Source: an uncultured Mycoplasma sp.
Lineage (GTDB): Bacteria > Bacillota_I > Bacilli_A > RF39 > UBA660
Length of the DNA: 64,000 bases
NCBI GenBank assembly: GCA_902493595.1
Contig: CABUPU010000002.1
Span: 1 to 64,000, forward strand
Reading direction: 5' to 3'
Shown in pieces: positions 24,512-34,213 of the stretch. Both the position numbers and the translations under genes were made by a program. The notes under the pieces are model-generated. The model did not search any database. It worked only from the letters and a program-made list of their open reading frames with translations, and was not told where the DNA came from. How positions within the stretch are numbered: the first letter of the stretch is position 1; each line of letters begins with the position of its first letter.

Positions 24512-24602
24512 TTCGGTAATTTGTAGAGTTTTCGTTCGGTAATTTGTGGAGAATTTGTTCGGTAATTTATAGAGATTTCGTTCGGCAATTTGTGAATGTT
24601 GC
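24512..24602. repeat. four tandem 23-bp repeats
   Basis: Units start at 24512, 24535, 24558 and 24581, an exact 23-base period, with consensus TTCGGTAATTTGTAGAGA followed by TTTCG; the last unit is degenerate. They lie between the divergent ATPase and engB genes and could be binding sites or iteron-like repeats. Confidence 0.8.
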
Positions 24603-24649
24603 TTTTTTTAGTATTTTCCTTTATAATTTAAATGGTGGTGAAAATATAT

Positions 24650-25231
24650 ATGGATATAATATCTGTAAAAGAACCAAATATAGCGGTTAGAGTATCACAA
24701 TATCCAAATGATAATAAAAAAGAATTTTTACTAGTGGGAAGAAGTAATGTAGGGAAATCAAGTTTTATAAATTCCTTAGTTGAAAGAAAAAACTTTGCTC
24801 ATACATCTTCGAAGCCTGGTAAAACTCAAACTCTTAATTTTTATCTAGTAAATGATTCTTTTTATTTAGTAGATGTACCTGGCTATGGTTATGCAAATGT
24901 ATCTAAAGAAAAACAAAAAAAGTTTGGGCTTATGATTGAGGATTATATAAAAAACCGAAGCAATTTACAAAGAGTGTTTTTACTTGTTGATTATCGCCAT
25001 AAGCCAACAGAGGATGATATATTAATGTATAATTATTTAAAGTATTATAATTTAAATATTACTATTGTTGCTACTAAATATGATAAGATTAAGAAAAATG
25101 GTCGTATTAAACAAGATAAATTAATTAAAAGTGCATTAAAACTTGGTGATGATGAAATGTTTATACCTTTTTCTACGATTACAAAAAAAGGTAGAGAAGA
25201 TGTACTTAAAATAATAGAAAGTTATTTATAA
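24650..25231 (+). CDS. engB: ribosome biogenesis GTPase EngB (YsxC)
   Basis: 193 residues from ATG 24650 (GGTGGTG before it); an in-frame ATG at 24632 lies too near the TATAAT at 24622-24627. Circularly simple TrmE-Era type GTPase with G1 GRSNVGKSSF, G3 DVPGYG and G4 ATKYDK. EngB acts in assembly of the 50S subunit. A pilin gene follows after 15 bases. Confidence 0.93.
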   Translation: MDIISVKEPNIAVRVSQYPNDNKKEFLLVGRSNVGKSSFINSLVERKNFAHTSSKPGKTQTLNFYLVNDSFYLVDVPGYGYANVSKEKQKKFGLMIEDYIKNRSNLQRVFLLVDYRHKPTEDDILMYNYLKYYNLNITIVATKYDKIKKNGRIKQDKLIKSALKLGDDEMFIPFSTITKKGREDVLKIIESYL

Positions 25232-25246
25232 AGGAGAAAGAAAAAT

Positions 25247-25792
25247 ATGAATAAAAAAGGATTTACTTTAGTGGAAATTATGGCAGTAATAATTATTATT
25301 TCTGTTATTGCACTAGTTGGTGTAACTAGCGTTGCTGGTGTAAGAAGACAAATGGATAGAAAATTATTTGAGGATAAACTCTCAAGTGCTATTTCATCCG
25401 CGGAGAAGTGGGGAGAAGATAATAAAGAAGAACTTACACATAACATAACAATTAGAGTTAAAGATGGGGATGAAACTGTAGAAAAAACTGTAAAAGGGAC
25501 CGAATTAACAATTGGTAGCTTAATAGCGAATGGTTATTATGAATCTGAAGAAGCTGTTAATCCAAACCTGTATAATGGTTATGTTTGTAATTCAACTGAC
25601 AAAAAAGATCCTAAAGGTTATAAAGATGGAGATTTATGTAAGAATGTTATAACCAATAATATAGATAATTTAATTGTTAATGATTTAAAAATTAATGTAT
25701 ATACACGAAATAAAAGAATTTATGCATGTATTGTTAAAGATAATACATTAATTGTTGATCCTGATAAGTACAGTAGTGAATTATTTTGTTAA
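25247..25792 (+). CDS. type IV pilin/pseudopilin-like protein
   Basis: 181 residues. The N-terminus MNKKGFTLVEIMAVIIIISVI is a short prepilin leader with the Gly-Phe cleavage site, Glu at +5 and a hydrophobic assembly helix. The remaining globular part has four Cys residues (NGYVCNS, GDLCKN, YACIV and the final C). The leader peptidase (41386) and the inner-membrane platform protein PilC (39807) are in this window. Whether it builds a pilus or a competence pseudopilus cannot be told. RBS AAGGAGA. Confidence 0.88.
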   Translation: MNKKGFTLVEIMAVIIIISVIALVGVTSVAGVRRQMDRKLFEDKLSSAISSAEKWGEDNKEELTHNITIRVKDGDETVEKTVKGTELTIGSLIANGYYESEEAVNPNLYNGYVCNSTDKKDPKGYKDGDLCKNVITNNIDNLIVNDLKINVYTRNKRIYACIVKDNTLIVDPDKYSSELFC

Positions 25793-25811
25793 TTAGAAAG
25801 GGGGACTGTTT

Positions 25812-27113
25812 ATGCAAACAGTATGTTTAATAGGAAAGCCAAATGTAGGTAAAAGCACAATTTTTAATAGATTAATAAAAGAAAAAAAATCAATTATAAT
25901 GGATACACCAGGTGTTACAAGAGATAGAATTTATGGAATTGTTAATTTAAAAGATAAAGCATTTCATTTAATTGATACTGGAGGACTTTCTTTAGAAAAT
26001 GGCGATTTTAATAAGGATATTTTAGCTCAAGCAACTCTTGCAATTGATGAAGCTGATTTAATACTTTTTATTGTGGATGCCACTACAGATATTTCTACTG
26101 AAGATAGAATGGTTGCAAGTATGCTTCATAAATCTAATAAGAAGGTATTGGTTTTAGTAAATAAAGCGGATAATAAAGAAAGACAAAATAATTTATATAG
26201 CTTTTATGAATTAGGTTTTGAGGAAATTATCGCTATATCTGCAGAACATAATATTGGATTTGATAAACTGAATACTTATTTAGAGGCTAATATTAGTGAA
26301 GGAAAAGAAAAAGAAGATAATAGAGTAAAGTTTTGTTTTGTAGGAAGACCAAATGTTGGTAAAAGTTCTTTAGTAAATGCCCTTTTAAAAGAGGATAGAT
26401 TAATAGTTTCTGATATTGCAGGAACTACTAGAGATGCAGTAGATAGTACATTTAAATATAATGGTAATGAATATGTAGTTATTGATACAGCAGGTTTAAG
26501 AAAAAAAGGTAAAATCTATGAACAAATTGAAAAGTATTCATATATTCGTTCTTTAAAAGCAATTGATCGAAGTGATGTATGTGTTCTTGTAATTGATGCA
26601 AAAGAGGGTATTATTGAACATGATAAACATATTGCCTCATATATAACTGATGCAGGAAAAGCTATTGTAATATGCGTTAATAAGTGGGATACTGTAGAAA
26701 ACCCTGAGGAAGAACTGAAAAAATGGAAGCTGTTAATGGAAAATGAGTTTAAATTTTTATCTTATGCAAAGGTTGTATTTTTATCTGCTAAAACTGCTAA
26801 AAGACTTGGTACATTAATGCCTGAAGTTATAAATGCTTATGAGTCACATAATAGAGTCATAGCAACAAGTGCACTTAATGATTGCATAATTGAAAGTGTA
26901 CAAATGCATAATCCACCTTCATATAAAGGAAAAAGACTTAAAATATATTTTGTTTCTGAAACAAGTATTAAACCTCCAAAATTTACTTTTGAAGTCAATA
27001 ATAAAAAACTAGTACATTTTTCTTATGAAAGATATTTAGAAAACCAAATAAGAAAAACCTTTGAACTTGATGGAACACCAATTGTATTAGAATTTAAAAA
27101 TAAAAATGATTAA
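25812..27113 (+). CDS. der: ribosome biogenesis GTPase Der (EngA)
   Basis: 433 residues, usual length. Two tandem GTPase domains: GKPNVGKST near residue 7 with DTPGVTRD and DTGG, and GRPNVGKSS near residue 179 with AGTTRDAVD, DTAG and NKWD. The C-terminal KH-like domain contains NPPSYKGKRLKIYFVSE. It acts in 50S assembly. RBS AAAGGGGG. Confidence 0.96.
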   Translation: MQTVCLIGKPNVGKSTIFNRLIKEKKSIIMDTPGVTRDRIYGIVNLKDKAFHLIDTGGLSLENGDFNKDILAQATLAIDEADLILFIVDATTDISTEDRMVASMLHKSNKKVLVLVNKADNKERQNNLYSFYELGFEEIIAISAEHNIGFDKLNTYLEANISEGKEKEDNRVKFCFVGRPNVGKSSLVNALLKEDRLIVSDIAGTTRDAVDSTFKYNGNEYVVIDTAGLRKKGKIYEQIEKYSYIRSLKAIDRSDVCVLVIDAKEGIIEHDKHIASYITDAGKAIVICVNKWDTVENPEEELKKWKLLMENEFKFLSYAKVVFLSAKTAKRLGTLMPEVINAYESHNRVIATSALNDCIIESVQMHNPPSYKGKRLKIYFVSETSIKPPKFTFEVNNKKLVHFSYERYLENQIRKTFELDGTPIVLEFKNKND

Positions 27114-27140
27114 TGTAGGTAAAAAATACTTACATTTTTT
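27112..27140 (+). terminator. der terminator
   Basis: AATGTAGGTA pairs with TACTTACATT (one G-U) around AAAAA, followed by a T run. Confidence 0.8.
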
Positions 27141-27175
27141 TATTTTAATAAACGAACAAAATTACGATAAAAGTA

Positions 27176-27204
27176 TTGACAACAAAAAATTTTTAGAGTA
27201 TATT
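27176..27204 (+). promoter_or_regulatory. promoter upstream of the leader hairpin and ATPase gene
   Basis: TTGACA (27176-27181) and TATATT (27199-27204) with a 17-base spacer. Confidence 0.65.
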
Positions 27205-27280
27205 TTAAATATGCTAGCAACAAAAATATGTTCGTTATAGAGAAAGATATTGTATGGATTTATTGTATAAAAAAGGAAGT

Positions 27281-27313
27281 GTTGTTGGTGACCTCCAATA
27301 GGTCACCAACAAC
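27281..27313 (+). promoter_or_regulatory. long perfect leader hairpin, possible leader peptide
   Basis: GTTGTTGGTGACCT pairs with AGGTCACCAACAAC (14 perfect pairs) around CCAAT, with no T run. GGAAG precedes it, and a TTG-initiated ORF (27284-27337, LLVTSNRSPTTPQLILV) would pass through the stem. Confidence 0.55.
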
Positions 27314-27386
27314 GCCTCAACTGATATTAGTGTAGTATAAAAATTAATAAATGTCAATTATAAAAAATGAAATAAAAGGAGGAAAA

Positions 27387-28238
27387 ATGATTTATTTAGA
27401 AAGCATTAAATTATTAGAAAATGATGAAGAGGGATTGGCTATGGATGAAAGAAAAATATATAATAGTTTTTATCCATTTGGTATTTTTTCTCATATGAAA
27501 AATATTAAAGATATTAAATTTGGTTCTATTACAATTTTGTGTGGTAATAATGGATGTGGTAAATCAACTTTATTAAATCTTATTTCTAGCAAGCTTAATT
27601 CAGTACAAAAGTCCAATTATGATAAAGGAACATTATTTAAAAATTATGTGGATGTCATGAGGTGTGAAATGAATAAAACTCCTGAAGAAATTGTTACTAT
27701 TACAAGTGATGATATATTTGACTATTTGCTTGACTTAAGAAGTATTAATTCACATGTTAACCGTAGAAAAGATGAACTTGCTAAATATTATTTAGACAAT
27801 AAATATAATAGAAAAGATATTTCTATTTTTGATTACAATGAAATTAGAAAAAATTATGAAACTAAAACTTCAACTATGTCTAAATTTATTCGTGGTAATT
27901 TAATGAATAATAATATTTCTTTGCAATCTAATGGAGAGTCTTCATTAATGTTTTGGGAGAGAGAAATTAAAGAAAATGGTATATATATTTTAGATGAACC
28001 TGAAAATAGTTTATCTGCGGAAAATACCCTTAAATTAAAGAAATTTATTGAGGATAGTGTAAGGTTTTATAATTGTCAATTTATAATATCAACGCATAGC
28101 CCATTTTTATTAAATTTATGTGATGCGGTAATCTATGATTTAGATTTAAAAGATTTTACGCCTGTGAAGTTTGAGAATATTCCATCAGTCAAAATTTATT
28201 ATGAATTTTTCAAAAACATCGAAAGTAAATTTACTTAA
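27387..28238 (+). CDS. ABC/SMC-like AAA family ATPase
   Basis: 283 residues from ATG 27387, chosen because AAAGGAGG precedes it; an in-frame ATG at 27351 has no RBS. Walker A GNNGCGKSTLL (about 52), signature-like LQSNGESSLMF, Walker B GIYILDEPENSLS and the switch ISTHSPFLL place it with the RecF/Rad50-like AAA_15/AAA_21 ATPases. There is no long coiled coil and no obvious effector gene beside it. These proteins can be stand-alone or the ATPase part of defence systems; nothing here proves the latter. Confidence 0.8.
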   Translation: MIYLESIKLLENDEEGLAMDERKIYNSFYPFGIFSHMKNIKDIKFGSITILCGNNGCGKSTLLNLISSKLNSVQKSNYDKGTLFKNYVDVMRCEMNKTPEEIVTITSDDIFDYLLDLRSINSHVNRRKDELAKYYLDNKYNRKDISIFDYNEIRKNYETKTSTMSKFIRGNLMNNNISLQSNGESSLMFWEREIKENGIYILDEPENSLSAENTLKLKKFIEDSVRFYNCQFIISTHSPFLLNLCDAVIYDLDLKDFTPVKFENIPSVKIYYEFFKNIESKFT

Positions 28239-28333
28239 AAAACTAAACAAAAAAGTGTCAAGAAAGTGTAATTTGTATTTACAAAGAGAGCTTTGCCCTT
28301 TATAATAAATGGTAACTTTGAAGGGAGGATAAT

Positions 28334-30592
28334 ATGAATAATTTACTACCAGTACTTATACTTAATGAAGTTATTATTCTTCCTAATCAAGAAATAAAAA
28401 TTGATTTAAATAATGAATTAAGTAAAAAAGTAATTATAGCAAGTTCTAAAAATGAATTAAATAAAGTTCTTGTTATTGCACCGAAAAATAGTTTAGAATC
28501 CTCTCCATCACTTGAGGATCTTCCTCGCGTTGGTGTTGTTGCAAATGTTAAGAGTAAAGTTGAACTTCCTAATAATAAATTAAGAGTAATTCTAAAAGGT
28601 GAAGAGAGAGTATGTATAAATAAATATTATCGAAACCAAAATACCAATGTTTTAAAATGTAGTCATAATGTCATAGAGCTTCCTACATTTTCTAAGACAA
28701 ATGAAACTGCTATTTTTAGAAAATTAATAGAATTGACTAAGAATTATATTTCTTTAAATAAAAGCGTTTCTAATTCAATCTTGAAATTACTTAATGATAA
28801 AAAGAGTTTAAGCGATATAACTGATATTATTACTTCTTTTTTGCCATTTAATTTTACTAAAAAGTTATTTTATATGGAAACAATTAATCCCCTTACTAGG
28901 GCAGAAAATCTAATTAATGATTTAAATGAGGAAATTTTAGTTACAAATATTGATAGACAACTTGATGAAAAATTAAATGAAACTATTGAAAATGGTCAAA
29001 GAGAATTTATTTTAAAAGAAAAATTAAAAGAAATAAATAGTGAATTAGGTTTAACCAAAGATAGTGAGATTAATCAGTTAAGAGAAAAACTTGAAAGTCT
29101 AGATTTAGATAAAAAAACATATAATAAATTATTGAATGAAATTGATAAATATTTTACTTGTTCTGAATTTAGCCCGGAATCTTCGGTTATAAAAAACTAT
29201 TTGGATACAGTATTAAACTTACCTTGGCATGATGAAACGGTAATTAATACTGATATTAAAAAAATAAAAAATGAGCTTAATGAGACTCACTATGGATTAA
29301 ATGAACTTAAAGACAGGATATGTGAATATGCTTTCTTTTTAGCAAAAAATAAGAATTTAATTTCTCCAGTTATTTGCCTTTTGGGTGCGCCTGGAGTAGG
29401 TAAAACAACAAGTGCATATTCAATTGCAAGGGCGCTTAATAGAGAATTTATTAAAATAAGTGTTGGAGGTCTTAATGATTCTACAGAACTAGTGGGTTCA
29501 AGAAGAACTTATCTTGGTGCTTCACCAGGGAAAATTATGCAAGGAATAATGAAATGTAAAGTAAAAAATCCAGTAATTTTAATTGATGAAGTTGATAAAA
29601 TGGTTAAGGATTATAAAGGTGATCCAGCATCTACTTTATTAGAAATATTAGATAGTACTCAAAATAAACATTTTGTAGATAATTATATTGAGGAACCTTT
29701 TGATTTATCTAAAGTTATGTTTATTTTAACTGCAAATAACTTGGATACCATTCCAGCTACTTTACTTGATAGACTTGAAATAATAAAAATGGACAATTAT
29801 ATGACAAGTCAAAAAATTGATATTGCAAAAAATTACTTAATTAAAGATATTTTTAAAGAATTAAATTGTGAAATAAAAATAAGTAAAGAAGTACTTGAGT
29901 TTATTATTGAAAATTATACTAAAGAGCCTGGAGTAAGGGAACTTAAAAGAATTCTTGAAAGATTAATAAGAAAGGTAATTGTAAATGAACCAAATGCAAA
30001 AAGCATTACTATTCTTCATGCTAATAAATATTTAGTAAATAAAAATATTATGTATTTGCCTGAGGTTACAACAAGTGGCGTAGCTAATATTTTAGCATAC
30101 ACTACTTTAGGAGGAAAATTATCTCATATTGAAGTTGCAAAGTATAAAGGTACTGGTAAAATAATTATTACAGGCTGTGCTGGTGAAATTTTAAAAGATA
30201 GTATAAATGTTGTAATAAGTTATTTAATAAATAATTATAATATTGATTTAAAAAATCAAGATTTACATTTTCACTTTTTAGAAAGTTATGTTAAAAAAGA
30301 TGGTCCTTCAGCAGGTGTATCAATTGCATGTGCTTTAATGAGTCTTGTTAAAAATAAAAAAATTTCATCAAGTATTGCATTTACTGGAGAACTTTCTTTA
30401 AAAGGAGATATTTTACCAGTTGGTGGTTTAAAAGAAAAAATTTCTACAGCGGCTACTGAAGGAATAAGTAAAATATTTGTACCAGCTGAAAATGCCTACG
30501 AAGTTGCAAATATAAGTGAAAATATTACGAATAATATTGAGATTGTTCTAGTTAGCAATTTTAATGAAATATATGAATCGCTTTTTAAATAA
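28334..30592 (+). CDS. lon: ATP-dependent protease Lon
   Basis: 752 residues, near the usual 770-800. The N-terminal substrate domain (LPVLILNEVIILPNQEI), the AAA domain with Walker A GAPGVGKTT near 351 and Walker B VILIDEVDK, and the Ser-Lys protease domain with Ser659 in DGPSAG and Lys700 in GGLKEK are all present. It degrades damaged and regulatory proteins in the cytoplasm. RBS GAAGGGAGG. TATAAT at about 28303 is a likely -10. Confidence 0.96.
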   Translation: MNNLLPVLILNEVIILPNQEIKIDLNNELSKKVIIASSKNELNKVLVIAPKNSLESSPSLEDLPRVGVVANVKSKVELPNNKLRVILKGEERVCINKYYRNQNTNVLKCSHNVIELPTFSKTNETAIFRKLIELTKNYISLNKSVSNSILKLLNDKKSLSDITDIITSFLPFNFTKKLFYMETINPLTRAENLINDLNEEILVTNIDRQLDEKLNETIENGQREFILKEKLKEINSELGLTKDSEINQLREKLESLDLDKKTYNKLLNEIDKYFTCSEFSPESSVIKNYLDTVLNLPWHDETVINTDIKKIKNELNETHYGLNELKDRICEYAFFLAKNKNLISPVICLLGAPGVGKTTSAYSIARALNREFIKISVGGLNDSTELVGSRRTYLGASPGKIMQGIMKCKVKNPVILIDEVDKMVKDYKGDPASTLLEILDSTQNKHFVDNYIEEPFDLSKVMFILTANNLDTIPATLLDRLEIIKMDNYMTSQKIDIAKNYLIKDIFKELNCEIKISKEVLEFIIENYTKEPGVRELKRILERLIRKVIVNEPNAKSITILHANKYLVNKNIMYLPEVTTSGVANILAYTTLGGKLSHIEVAKYKGTGKIIITGCAGEILKDSINVVISYLINNYNIDLKNQDLHFHFLESYVKKDGPSAGVSIACALMSLVKNKKISSSIAFTGELSLKGDILPVGGLKEKISTAATEGISKIFVPAENAYEVANISENITNNIEIVLVSNFNEIYESLFK

Positions 30593-30637
30593 TAGTAAAT
30601 ATGATATAATTTCCTTATGTAGATAGGATGATTTAAA

Positions 30638-31357
30638 ATGAATTTAAAAGATGTTAATTATAAAGATTATGGTGTGGATAAAAAAGGTGTAATTGTTCTT
30701 TTACATGGATGGGGTCAAAACATTCAAATGATGGATATGCTTGGCCATCCTTTTGAAAAAGACTTTCGTATAATTGTTTTAGATTTACCAGGATTCGGTA
30801 ATTCATCTGAACCCAATGATTTTTGGTCTGTAACCGATTATGCAAATTTTTTAAATGATTTTTTTAACAGTTTAAATATTAAAAAACCAATTCTTATTGG
30901 ACATTCTTTTGGTGGTAGAATTGCTATTGATTATGCATCAAGGTTTGAAGTAAACAAAGTTGTATTGTTATCAGCTCCATTTAGACCAAAAAAGAAAAAA
31001 GTTAGTATGAAAGTTAAAATATATAAAATTATTAAAAAAGTTAAATTTCTAAAGTCATTTGCAAATTATTTAAAAGGCAAGTGGGGAAGTAATGATTATA
31101 AAAATGCTAGCGAGATTATGCGTGGAAGTTTAGTTAAAATTGTAAATCAAGATTTAACAGAGAACGCCAAAAAAATAACTGCTCCAGTACTTTTGATATA
31201 TGGAACTGCTGACAAGGATGTTCCTTTAAAAGAGGCTATTTATCTAGAAACTATTTTAAAGGATGGTGGCTTAGTTAGGTATACAGGACTTGGACATTAT
31301 GCATATCTTGAAAATTTAAATTTAACAATTAGTATTTTAAATAATTATTTAGGGTAG
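30638..31357 (+). CDS. alpha/beta hydrolase
   Basis: 239 residues. Oxyanion-hole HGWGQN, nucleophile elbow GHSFGGR, acid in GTADKDVPL and His in LGHYAYLE complete the catalytic triad. No signal peptide, so it is cytoplasmic. It sits directly before murF (7 bases), which may mean co-transcription, but the substrate is unknown. A TATAAT lies in the short gap after lon. Confidence 0.88.
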   Translation: MNLKDVNYKDYGVDKKGVIVLLHGWGQNIQMMDMLGHPFEKDFRIIVLDLPGFGNSSEPNDFWSVTDYANFLNDFFNSLNIKKPILIGHSFGGRIAIDYASRFEVNKVVLLSAPFRPKKKKVSMKVKIYKIIKKVKFLKSFANYLKGKWGSNDYKNASEIMRGSLVKIVNQDLTENAKKITAPVLLIYGTADKDVPLKEAIYLETILKDGGLVRYTGLGHYAYLENLNLTISILNNYLG

Positions 31358-31364
31358 GTGACAT

Positions 31365-32933
31365 ATGAAATATTTAATGATAATACTTATATCCATTTAT
31401 CTCATTTTTGAGGGTTTATTTTTTTTACAAATGCTTCAGCAAAATTCTTATAATGATAAAAATAGATTTTTAGTTTTTGTATTAAAAAACATTAAAGAAA
31501 ATTTAAATTATTATGCTTTAAAATTATTATTTGCTATTTCTTTTTTACTATTTAATAATTTTGAACAAATTTTATATGTCTATTTTTTTACTGTTTGTTT
31601 TATTTTAATATATTCAAGCATTTTACAATATCGAAAACATAATAAAAAATTACCATTGGTATTTACCTTTAGGATTTATAGAATTAGTTTTTTGCATTTA
31701 GCTCTATATTTTTCTTTATTAATTCTTTTTATTAATGATAATCTTTGCCATTTACTTGGATATTTATTACTATATATTTCATTAGTACCATTTATTTTAA
31801 TAATAATAATTTATATACTTACACCGATTGAAAAAATAATTTACACGATTTATAAAAATAAAGCTTTAAAAAAACTTGCAAAAATGGGTAATATTATAGT
31901 AATTGGCATAACTGGATCATTTGGTAAGACAAGTACTAAAATGATTTTAAATGATATTTTAAGTATTAAATATAAAGGTTTTGCCACTGCTGCATCATTT
32001 AATACACCAAAAGGAATTTTAAAAACTATTAATGAGAATGATACAATATTTAATGACTATTTTATTGCAGAAATGGGAGCACGAAAAAAAGGCGAAATTA
32101 AAGAAATTTGTAAACTTGTTCATCCCCAATATGGAATTATTACAAGTATTGGCCCTGCCCATTTAGAAACTTTTAAAAATATTGAAAATATTACAAATAC
32201 TAAATTCGAATTACTTGAAAATTTAAGAGATAATGGACTTATTATTTTAAATAAAGATAATGAATACGAAAGAGACTATAAAGCACATAAAAAAGTAAAA
32301 AAACTATGGTTTGGTATTAATAATAAAGCGGATGCTTATGCTGACAATATTAAGTTTTCCAGTAAAGGTACAACATTTGATTTATATTTAAAAAAGCAAA
32401 AAATAAATGTTAGTACTATTTTACTGGGCAAAGAAAATGTTTATAATATTTTAGCCGCAAGTCTTCTTGGATATGAAATGGGTCTTTCATTAGATCAGAT
32501 TAAACTAGGAATTAAAAATATTAAGCCAATACCTCATAGATTAGAAATTAAGAAAAATGGCACTACTACAATAATTGATGATAGTTATAACTCTAATCCT
32601 ATTGGAGCTGAAAATGCATTAAGTGTTTTAAAACTAATGAGTGGAAAAAAGGTAATTATTACTCCTGGGATGGTTGAAATGGGTAAGAAAGAACAAGAAC
32701 TTAATTATGAATTTGGTGAAAAAATGGCGAATATTTGTGATAAATTTTATTTGATTGGTAAGAAAAGAAGTACACCAATATCCGATGGTATTCTTAAAAA
32801 TAATAAAAATGCAGATGTAAAAGTATTTAATAGTTTTAATGAAGCATATAATAGTTTTGGAAAAGAATATGAAAATCAAAAGGTAACTGTGTTAATCGAA
32901 AATGATTTACCAGACACTTATACAGAAAAATAG
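31365..32933 (+). CDS. murF: MurF-like ligase with an N-terminal membrane domain
   Basis: 522 residues, longer than the usual 450. The first about 165 residues form five or six membrane helices not present in classical MurF. The Mur-ligase part follows: P-loop GITGSFGKTSTK, AEMGARKKGEI, IGPAHLETF, NVYNILAA and DDSYNSNP. MurF adds D-Ala-D-Ala to UDP-MurNAc-tripeptide, and ddl follows directly, supplying that dipeptide. The membrane fusion would tether the reaction to the membrane. Confidence 0.88.
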   Translation: MKYLMIILISIYLIFEGLFFLQMLQQNSYNDKNRFLVFVLKNIKENLNYYALKLLFAISFLLFNNFEQILYVYFFTVCFILIYSSILQYRKHNKKLPLVFTFRIYRISFLHLALYFSLLILFINDNLCHLLGYLLLYISLVPFILIIIIYILTPIEKIIYTIYKNKALKKLAKMGNIIVIGITGSFGKTSTKMILNDILSIKYKGFATAASFNTPKGILKTINENDTIFNDYFIAEMGARKKGEIKEICKLVHPQYGIITSIGPAHLETFKNIENITNTKFELLENLRDNGLIILNKDNEYERDYKAHKKVKKLWFGINNKADAYADNIKFSSKGTTFDLYLKKQKINVSTILLGKENVYNILAASLLGYEMGLSLDQIKLGIKNIKPIPHRLEIKKNGTTTIIDDSYNSNPIGAENALSVLKLMSGKKVIITPGMVEMGKKEQELNYEFGEKMANICDKFYLIGKKRSTPISDGILKNNKNADVKVFNSFNEAYNSFGKEYENQKVTVLIENDLPDTYTEK

Positions 32934-32945
32934 AAAGGAAATATT

Positions 32946-34097
32946 ATGAAACTGAAAATAGGTATTATATATGGTGGAATTAGTACAGAACATGAAATTA
33001 GCATTATAAGTGCACTTCAGGCAATAAATAATATTGATACCGATAAATATGTCGTGGTACCAATATATTTGTCTAAAACGGGAATATTTTATACTGGTAA
33101 ATATTTATTAAATATTGATAATTATAAAAACTTAAATTTAATATCTAAAAAATGTAAACAAGTAACTATAATTAAGAAAAAAAATAGTTTTTATTTATTA
33201 AATGCTTGTTTTCCTCATAACATTGTATCTAATATTGATATTTTCTTTCCAATTGTTCATGGATATAATGTTGAGGATGGTTCAATTGCTGGCTTTTTAG
33301 AAACAATAGGTGCTCCATATGCTGAAAGCGATTTATATGCAAGTTTAGTCGGCCAAGACAAAGTACTTCAGAAAATGGTATTTAAAGAAAATGGTATTAA
33401 TACTACTGAATTTGTATATTTTTATGATAATGAATATTTAACTAATCAAAAAAATATAATTGAAAAAATAAAAGAATTATCTTTTCCAGTTATTGTTAAA
33501 CCTGCAAGACTTGGAAGTAGTGTAGGAATTAGCATTGCAAAAGATGGAATTTCTTTAAAAGAGGCAATTGAAAATGCAATTAAATACGATGAGAAAATAA
33601 TTGTTGAAAAACTTATTGACAATTTAAAAGAGTTAAATTGCTCAGTACTAGGTGATAAAAACTTGTATAAAACTTCTTTAATCGAAGAGGTTAGTGCTAA
33701 AGAAAATATTCTTTCTTATGAAGATAAATATATTTCTGGTGGAAAAACAAAAGGCATGGCAAGTGCAAAAAGAAAAGTCCCTGCGGATATACCAAATAAA
33801 ATAACTAAAGAAATAGAAAATATGAGTATTAAGGCATGTAAGGTTCTTAATACAAGTGGAATAGTTCGCATTGACTATTTATATGATACAAAAAGCAATG
33901 TAGTTTATTTAAATGAAATAAACATTATTCCAGGATCTTTATCATTCTATTTATGGAAAAATACGAAATATAAAGATTTACTTACAAACATAATCGAACT
34001 TGGAATTGAAAAATATAAAAATAAGTCTAAAAAGGAAACATCATTTGAGACAAATGTATTACAAAATTTTGAGGGAACTAAAGGAATAAAAAAATAA
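32946..34097 (+). CDS. ddl: D-alanine--D-alanine ligase
   Basis: 383 residues. ATP-grasp enzyme joining two D-Ala for the peptidoglycan stem peptide. Motifs: YGGISTEHEISIISA, HGYNVEDGSIAGFLE, PVIVKPARLGSSVG, and NEINIIPG near the C-terminus for metal binding. Clustered with murF. RBS AAAGGAA. Confidence 0.95.
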   Translation: MKLKIGIIYGGISTEHEISIISALQAINNIDTDKYVVVPIYLSKTGIFYTGKYLLNIDNYKNLNLISKKCKQVTIIKKKNSFYLLNACFPHNIVSNIDIFFPIVHGYNVEDGSIAGFLETIGAPYAESDLYASLVGQDKVLQKMVFKENGINTTEFVYFYDNEYLTNQKNIIEKIKELSFPVIVKPARLGSSVGISIAKDGISLKEAIENAIKYDEKIIVEKLIDNLKELNCSVLGDKNLYKTSLIEEVSAKENILSYEDKYISGGKTKGMASAKRKVPADIPNKITKEIENMSIKACKVLNTSGIVRIDYLYDTKSNVVYLNEINIIPGSLSFYLWKNTKYKDLLTNIIELGIEKYKNKSKKETSFETNVLQNFEGTKGIKK

Positions 34098-34136
34098 ACT
34101 CTAGACAATAGTTTTCAAATATGATATATTTAATTT

Positions 34137-34172
34137 GCTCGAAAAAAATATTTTTTTGCGAGCTTTTTTTTC
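34137..34172 (+). terminator. terminator after ddl
   Basis: GCTCG-AAAAAAA pairs with TTTTTTT-CGAGC, followed by nine T. Confidence 0.85.
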
Positions 34173-34213
34173 GAATAAAAATAAAAATCATACTAGTTTT
34201 TGAAAGGAAACAC

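Noticed and set aside
24512..24602. CRISPR array
   Set aside because: The repeats are contiguous (23-bp period) with no unique spacers and no cas genes nearby.
27281..27313. Intrinsic terminator
   Set aside because: The stem is perfect but no T run follows on either strand.
27387..28238. Known defence system (for example Septu or Gabija-like ATPase)
   Set aside because: The ATPase stands alone between der and lon with no effector nuclease or helicase gene.
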